The notes under the pieces were generated by a model, which saw nothing but the letters and a program-made list of their open reading frames with translations, had not been told where the DNA came from and did not search any database. The position numbers were made by a program, and so were the translations under genes. Below, piece by piece: positions 62,469-64,000 of a stretch of 64,000 nt of DNA. Position 1 is the stretch's first letter. Each line of letters starts with the position of its first letter. Origin of the DNA: Verticiella sediminum (GTDB lineage Bacteria > Pseudomonadota > Gammaproteobacteria > Burkholderiales > Burkholderiaceae_B); the NCBI RefSeq assembly GCF_007558815.1, contig NZ_VLTJ01000014.1:1-64000 (forward strand), read 5' to 3'.

Positions 62469-63713
62469 TTATGGCTGAGCTTGCGCCGGTTGCTGCTGGG
62501 CCGCTGATCCCGCCTGCCCGGCGCCCTGGCCGGCGTCGCCCGCTTGGGCATCGGCCGGCTGGGCAGGCGCGGTGGGCTTCACCGGGGCACCCGGGCGCAC
62601 TTGCTGGAAGCGGTCCACGATGACCCGGTCGCCCGGGTTCAGCCCTTTTTCGACGATCCAGTTCTCGCCCGACATCGGACCCGTCTGGATCGGCCGCGCC
62701 TGGGCCGTGCTGTTCTCGTCGATGACCAGCACGTAGGCGCTGCCGCCGGGTTGGCGCTGCACGGCGCGCGAGGGCACCATCAGCGCCTCCTTGCGCACCC
62801 CCTGGACGACCTGGCCGCGCACGTACATGCCGGGCAGCAGTTGGCGGTCGGGGTTGGGGAACTCGGCCCGCAGCGTGATCTGGCCCGTGCTCGGGTCGAC
62901 CGACACGCCGGTCGACAGCAGCTTGCCTTGGTGCGCATACTTCTGGCCGTTGGCCATGAGCAGCGTAACCGGCGTCTCGCCATCCGCGTTGGACAGTTCG
63001 CCGCTGGCGAGTGCCTGCTGCAGCGCGAGCAGCTCGTTGGCGGACTGCGTGAAGTTGACGTAGATCGGGTCGAGCTGCTGGATCACGGCGAGCGGCGTGG
63101 CTTCGCCGCTCTGTCCGACCAGGGCGCCTTCGGTAACCAGTGCGTTGCCGATGCGTCCGCTGATGGGAGCGGTGACGTTGGCGTAGCCCAGGTTCAGGCG
63201 CGCCTGCTCGGCGGCCGCTTTCTGCTGTGCGACGAGCGCTTCGCCCTGGCGCAGGCCTGCCACGGCCTGGTCGTATTCCTGGCGGCTGACGGCGTTGGCC
63301 TCGACCAGTGGCTGGTAGCGCCGCTGCAGTTGCCGGGCCTGGTAGAGCTGGGCCTCGGCCTGCTGCACGTTCGCCTGCGCGGCGTTGTACGCCGCGCGCA
63401 GGGGCGCCGGGTCGATCTGGTAGAGCAGGTCGCCTTCCTTAACGTCGGTGCCCTGTTCGAAGGTGCGCTTGAGCACGATGCCGGGCACCCGGGCGCGCAC
63501 CTGCGCCTCGCGCACGGCTTCGAGGCGGCCGGGCAGCTCGACCATATTCTGGGCGGATTGCGGCTGGACCGTGACGTAGCCGACTTCGGTCGGCGGCGTC
63601 TGCTGGCCGTTGGCGCCGGGCCCGCCGCCCCCTTCTTGGTTACCGCAAGCGGAGATGGCGAGCGCCATCAAGGCAATTCCGGAGTAGGCGAGCAGGCTTA
63701 GGGGCTTGGACAT
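62469..63713 (-). CDS. RND efflux adaptor (membrane fusion) lipoprotein
   Basis: A 414-residue periplasmic adaptor of the AcrA/MexA family. The lipobox ALAISACG gives Cys near 23. The order of domains is beta-barrel/lipoyl (VELPGRLEAVREAQVRARVPG), an alpha-hairpin coiled coil (about 105-175, QANVQQAEAQLYQARQLQRR), lipoyl part 2 (NLGYANVTAPISGRIGNALV) and membrane-proximal domain. The C-terminus is an Ala/Gln/Pro-rich tail. It is the first gene of the operon. Confidence 0.95.
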   Translation of the reverse strand: MSKPLSLLAYSGIALMALAISACGNQEGGGGPGANGQQTPPTEVGYVTVQPQSAQNMVELPGRLEAVREAQVRARVPGIVLKRTFEQGTDVKEGDLLYQIDPAPLRAAYNAAQANVQQAEAQLYQARQLQRRYQPLVEANAVSRQEYDQAVAGLRQGEALVAQQKAAAEQARLNLGYANVTAPISGRIGNALVTEGALVGQSGEATPLAVIQQLDPIYVNFTQSANELLALQQALASGELSNADGETPVTLLMANGQKYAHQGKLLSTGVSVDPSTGQITLRAEFPNPDRQLLPGMYVRGQVVQGVRKEALMVPSRAVQRQPGGSAYVLVIDENSTAQARPIQTGPMSGENWIVEKGLNPGDRVIVDRFQQVRPGAPVKPTAPAQPADAQAGDAGQGAGQAGSAAQQQPAQAQP

Positions 63714-63784
63714 GTCGATCTCGACTGAGGAAACAGGTGCAGATGGCGGGCCGGGGAAACGAAGGAGTTTCGTTTGTTATAAAG

Positions 63785-63803
63785 CCCGCTCAAATGAGAC
63801 GGG
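63785..63803. promoter_or_regulatory. Imperfect inverted repeat upstream of the efflux operon
   Basis: CCCG-CTCA-AA-TGAG-A-CGGG lies about 72 bases before the adaptor start codon. The inner 4-bp arms are perfect and the outer arms pair with one extra base. It may be a repressor operator or a chance symmetry. The rest of 63714-63909 shows no gene. Confidence 0.35.
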
Positions 63804-63909
63804 ATTGTATCACCACAACTAACGGGATTCGGTCGCCGCCGTCGCTAGTCCGGATCGGCCTGTCCGCGCCTGCCGCATCGGCGACAGACGGCGGCCCCGT
63901 CGCAGGAAC

Positions 63910-64000
63910 TTATCCGGCCACGCCGTCGTGCCGATGCTCGGGCGCGATGCGCTCGACCAGCACGGAAACGATGCGGCGGTTGACGACCTCGCGAACCGTG
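63910..64000 (-). CDS. C-terminal end of an unidentified gene
   Basis: An open frame runs in from the window edge and stops at TAA 63910-63912, encoding TVREVVNRRIVSVLVERIAP then EHRHDGVAG. It is too short to identify. It is read in the same direction as the efflux operon and ends about 190 bases upstream of the adaptor start. It could be a chance frame, but codon choice looks coding. Confidence 0.35.
   Translation of the reverse strand, partial: TVREVVNRRIVSVLVERIAPEHRHDGVAG

Overview
The window is GC-rich chromosomal DNA of a betaproteobacterium of the family Alcaligenaceae, most likely an environmental Bordetella or an Achromobacter. The evidence is the conserved order aroA-cmk-rpsA-ihfB-(pxpABC)-lapA-lapB-rfaE1-hldD-comEA-like-cysM, four Bug/TctC periplasmic binding proteins, and at least seven LysR-type regulators. 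The assignment rests on gene order and protein character only; no database search was possible.

Region 1 (1 to about 15.1 kb) is the inner end of a genomic island. It abuts the 3' end of a tRNA-Gly(GCC) gene (15103-15178) and carries a P4-type integrase (13442-14881) next to that tRNA. A second integrase of a different family lies at 557. The other end of the island is outside the window. The cargo is metabolic: a leftward operon (aldo/keto reductase, DUF2255 protein, alpha/beta hydrolase, PQQ-type dehydrogenase, amidohydrolase, SDR), two tandem LysR regulators, and a rightward operon (cupin, carboxymuconolactone-decarboxylase-like protein, zinc alcohol dehydrogenase). Seven of these nine proteins carry Sec or Tat export signals, so much of the pathway appears periplasmic. 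The two operons share a 49-bp upstream element in inverted orientation on either side of the LysR pair.

Region 2 (15.1 to 35.3 kb) holds the tRNA-Gly/tRNA-Cys pair, then catabolic modules each with a LysR gene. These are a 3-dehydroshikimate dehydratase (QuiC-type) cluster with a Bug protein; a pirin; a lactate permease/universal stress protein operon behind a predicted FNR/ANR-activated promoter; a class II aldolase/Bug/deacylase operon; a Dyp-type peroxidase; and an SDR. Three gene remnants (beta-helix-like protein with a frameshift, truncated aldo/keto reductase, SDR fragment) show ongoing decay.

Region 3 (35.5 to 38.3 kb) is a small island remnant between a 22-bp tRNA-Gly 3'-end copy (35527-35548) and a second complete tRNA-Gly(GCC) gene (38215-38290). 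It contains a PIN/Phd toxin-antitoxin pair, a truncated P4-type integrase, and two 69-bp sites that fit integron attC rules. The two sites bracket a gene for a HEPN-like protein, which therefore looks like an integron gene cassette with no integron integrase nearby. This is the most unusual structure in the window.

Region 4 (38.4 to 64 kb) is mostly core chromosome. It has two Bug paralogues around a parvulin, a ThDP-dependent enzyme, a flavin reductase, pdxH, chaC-like, aroA, cmk, rpsA, ihfB, a 5-oxoprolinase operon (pxpABC) placed between ihfB and lapA, lapAB, heptose genes, a ComEA-like protein, cysM, and a complete RND efflux operon (adaptor, permease, outer-membrane channel) on the opposite strand.
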